A stretch of DNA of 15,442 nt from DASRBA01 sp036559665. GTDB lineage: Bacteria > Myxococcota > Myxococcia > Myxococcales > Myxococcaceae. The notes under the pieces are model-generated. The model was not told the origin of the DNA and ran no database searches. It saw only the letters and a list, made by a program, of their open reading frames with translations. Numbering within the stretch: the stretch's first letter is position 1; each line of letters begins with the position of its first letter. Positions 14,990 to 15,442 of this stretch are shown here, piece by piece. The stretch spans positions 1 to 15,442 of the forward strand of contig DATBSS010000544.1 of assembly GCA_036559665.1 (NCBI GenBank). Direction: 5' to 3'. The translations under genes were made by a program, and so were the position numbers.

Positions 14990-15103
14990 ACCATCGCCCC
15001 CCCGCCGGCCCTCCAGCCGGGAGAGTCATGGTCCAAACGCCCGTGTCGCCAGAGTATTCCGCTTGCTCGCCCCCGGGGGGACCAGGCGGAGTAGGCAGCA
15101 CAC
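14990..15103. other. Spacer between alanine dehydrogenase and the sigma gene
   Basis: This is the rest of the 186-bp gap. It holds a small hairpin candidate (CCGGC at 15005-15009 with GCCGG at 15016-15020) and a loopless CCCCC/GGGGGG run at 15070-15080. Neither is a convincing terminator for the alanine dehydrogenase gene, and no small gene with a plausible start was found. Confidence 0.4.
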
Positions 15104-15442
15104 CTACTTCTTGCCGCCAATGGCGTCGGAAATCGGGACGTAGGAATACCCGAGGTCCCTGGCGACGGCCTCGTAGGTGATGTGCCCGTCGTAGGCGTTG
15201 AGGCCCTTGGCGAGGGAGCGGTCCTGCTTGATGGCCTCCTGGAGGCCCAGGTCGGCGATCTTCCGCGCGTAGGGGCGGGTGGTGTTGGTGAGGGCGAAGG
15301 TGGAGGTCTGGGGGACGGCGCCGGGCATGTTGGCCACGCAGTAGTGGATGACGCCGTGGACCTCGTAGGTCGGGTGGTCGTGCGTGGTGGGGCGGCAGGT
15401 CTCGATGCAGCCGCCCTGGTCCACCGCCACGTCCACCACCAC
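15104..15442 (-). CDS. ald: Alanine dehydrogenase, C-terminal part (5' end beyond window)
   Basis: The 112 visible residues match the end of NAD-dependent L-alanine dehydrogenase, which interconverts alanine and pyruvate plus ammonia in the cytoplasm. Visible family motifs are VVDVAVDQGGCIE (with the active-site Asp of DQGG), RPTTHDHPTYEV, HYCVANMPGAVPQTSTFALT, LTNTTRPYA and LAKGLNAYDG. The family is about 370 aa, so roughly the first 260 residues lie beyond base 15442; the apparent Met at the edge is an internal Val codon (GTG). The gene ends in TAG at 15104-15106 and is followed by 186 bp before the ECF sigma gene on the same strand. The ECF promoter in that gap suggests the two are separate transcription units. 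Confidence 0.93.
   Translation of the reverse strand: MVVDVAVDQGGCIETCRPTTHDHPTYEVHGVIHYCVANMPGAVPQTSTFALTNTTRPYARKIADLGLQEAIKQDRSLAKGLNAYDGHITYEAVARDLGYSYVPISDAIGGKK

Noticed and set aside
13379..15094. Plus-strand open frame of 571 codons opposite the anti-sigma and sigma genes
   Set aside because: It spans both clear minus-strand genes and their promoter; the product is His/Leu/Arg/Gly-rich without motifs.
15000..15103. Rho-independent terminator for alanine dehydrogenase
   Set aside because: The only stems are a 5-bp hairpin and a loopless C/G run, with no following T-tract on the minus strand.
1..15442. tRNA, rRNA, CRISPR array or insertion sequence
   Set aside because: No regularly spaced DNA repeats of CRISPR type, no transposase-like product with flanking inverted repeats, and no tRNA-like cloverleaf were noticed. 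Small RNA genes cannot be excluded by eye.

Overview
The window is very GC-rich (roughly 70-75% by eye), with strong G/C bias at third codon positions and almost no non-coding DNA. A clear FrzS homologue at 11362-13317 points to a myxobacterium (phylum Myxococcota, probably the Myxococcus/Cystobacter/Anaeromyxobacter side). I cannot fix the genus. I see no rRNA, tRNA, CRISPR array, insertion sequence or phage gene.

Layout. Left edge, minus strand: a fatty acyl-CoA reductase-like protein with a truncated adenylation-like C-terminus (33-2219). It overlaps by four bases (ATGA) the start of a further gene that leaves the window at base 1. An 80-bp divergent spacer with a perfect 16-bp palindrome separates it from a plus-strand block of four genes (2300-11342): a coiled-coil protein, an unrecognised 299-aa protein, an Hsp90-like GHKL ATPase of 532 aa, and a 1860-aa giant that starts 17 nt inside the ATPase gene. 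The giant's first ~300 residues look like a degraded copy of the upstream ATPase. Six ~220-aa repeats follow, each with a segment resembling the Hsp90 middle-domain/transducer region. This ATPase plus giant pair is the most unusual content of the window and the best candidate for an undescribed chaperone-like system. I see no nuclease or toxin domain that would make it a defence system.

At 11342/11362 the block converges, through a shared hairpin, on a minus-strand group. In transcription order that group is an ECF sigma factor (14917-14273), its membrane zinc-binding anti-sigma factor (14221-13385) and frzS (13317-11362). The sigma gene has an ECF-type promoter (GGAAC-N17-CGTC) just upstream, which suggests autoregulation and a nearly leaderless mRNA. 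frzS has a sigma70-like promoter candidate of its own. The right edge holds the C-terminal 112 codons of alanine dehydrogenase, also on the minus strand.

How the genes may work together: the ATPase and giant probably form one machine, with the coiled-coil and 299-aa proteins as possible partners. The sigma/anti-sigma pair is a self-contained envelope-signal module. FrzS is a polar motility regulator in Myxococcus; its placement behind an ECF module is unusual as far as I recall.
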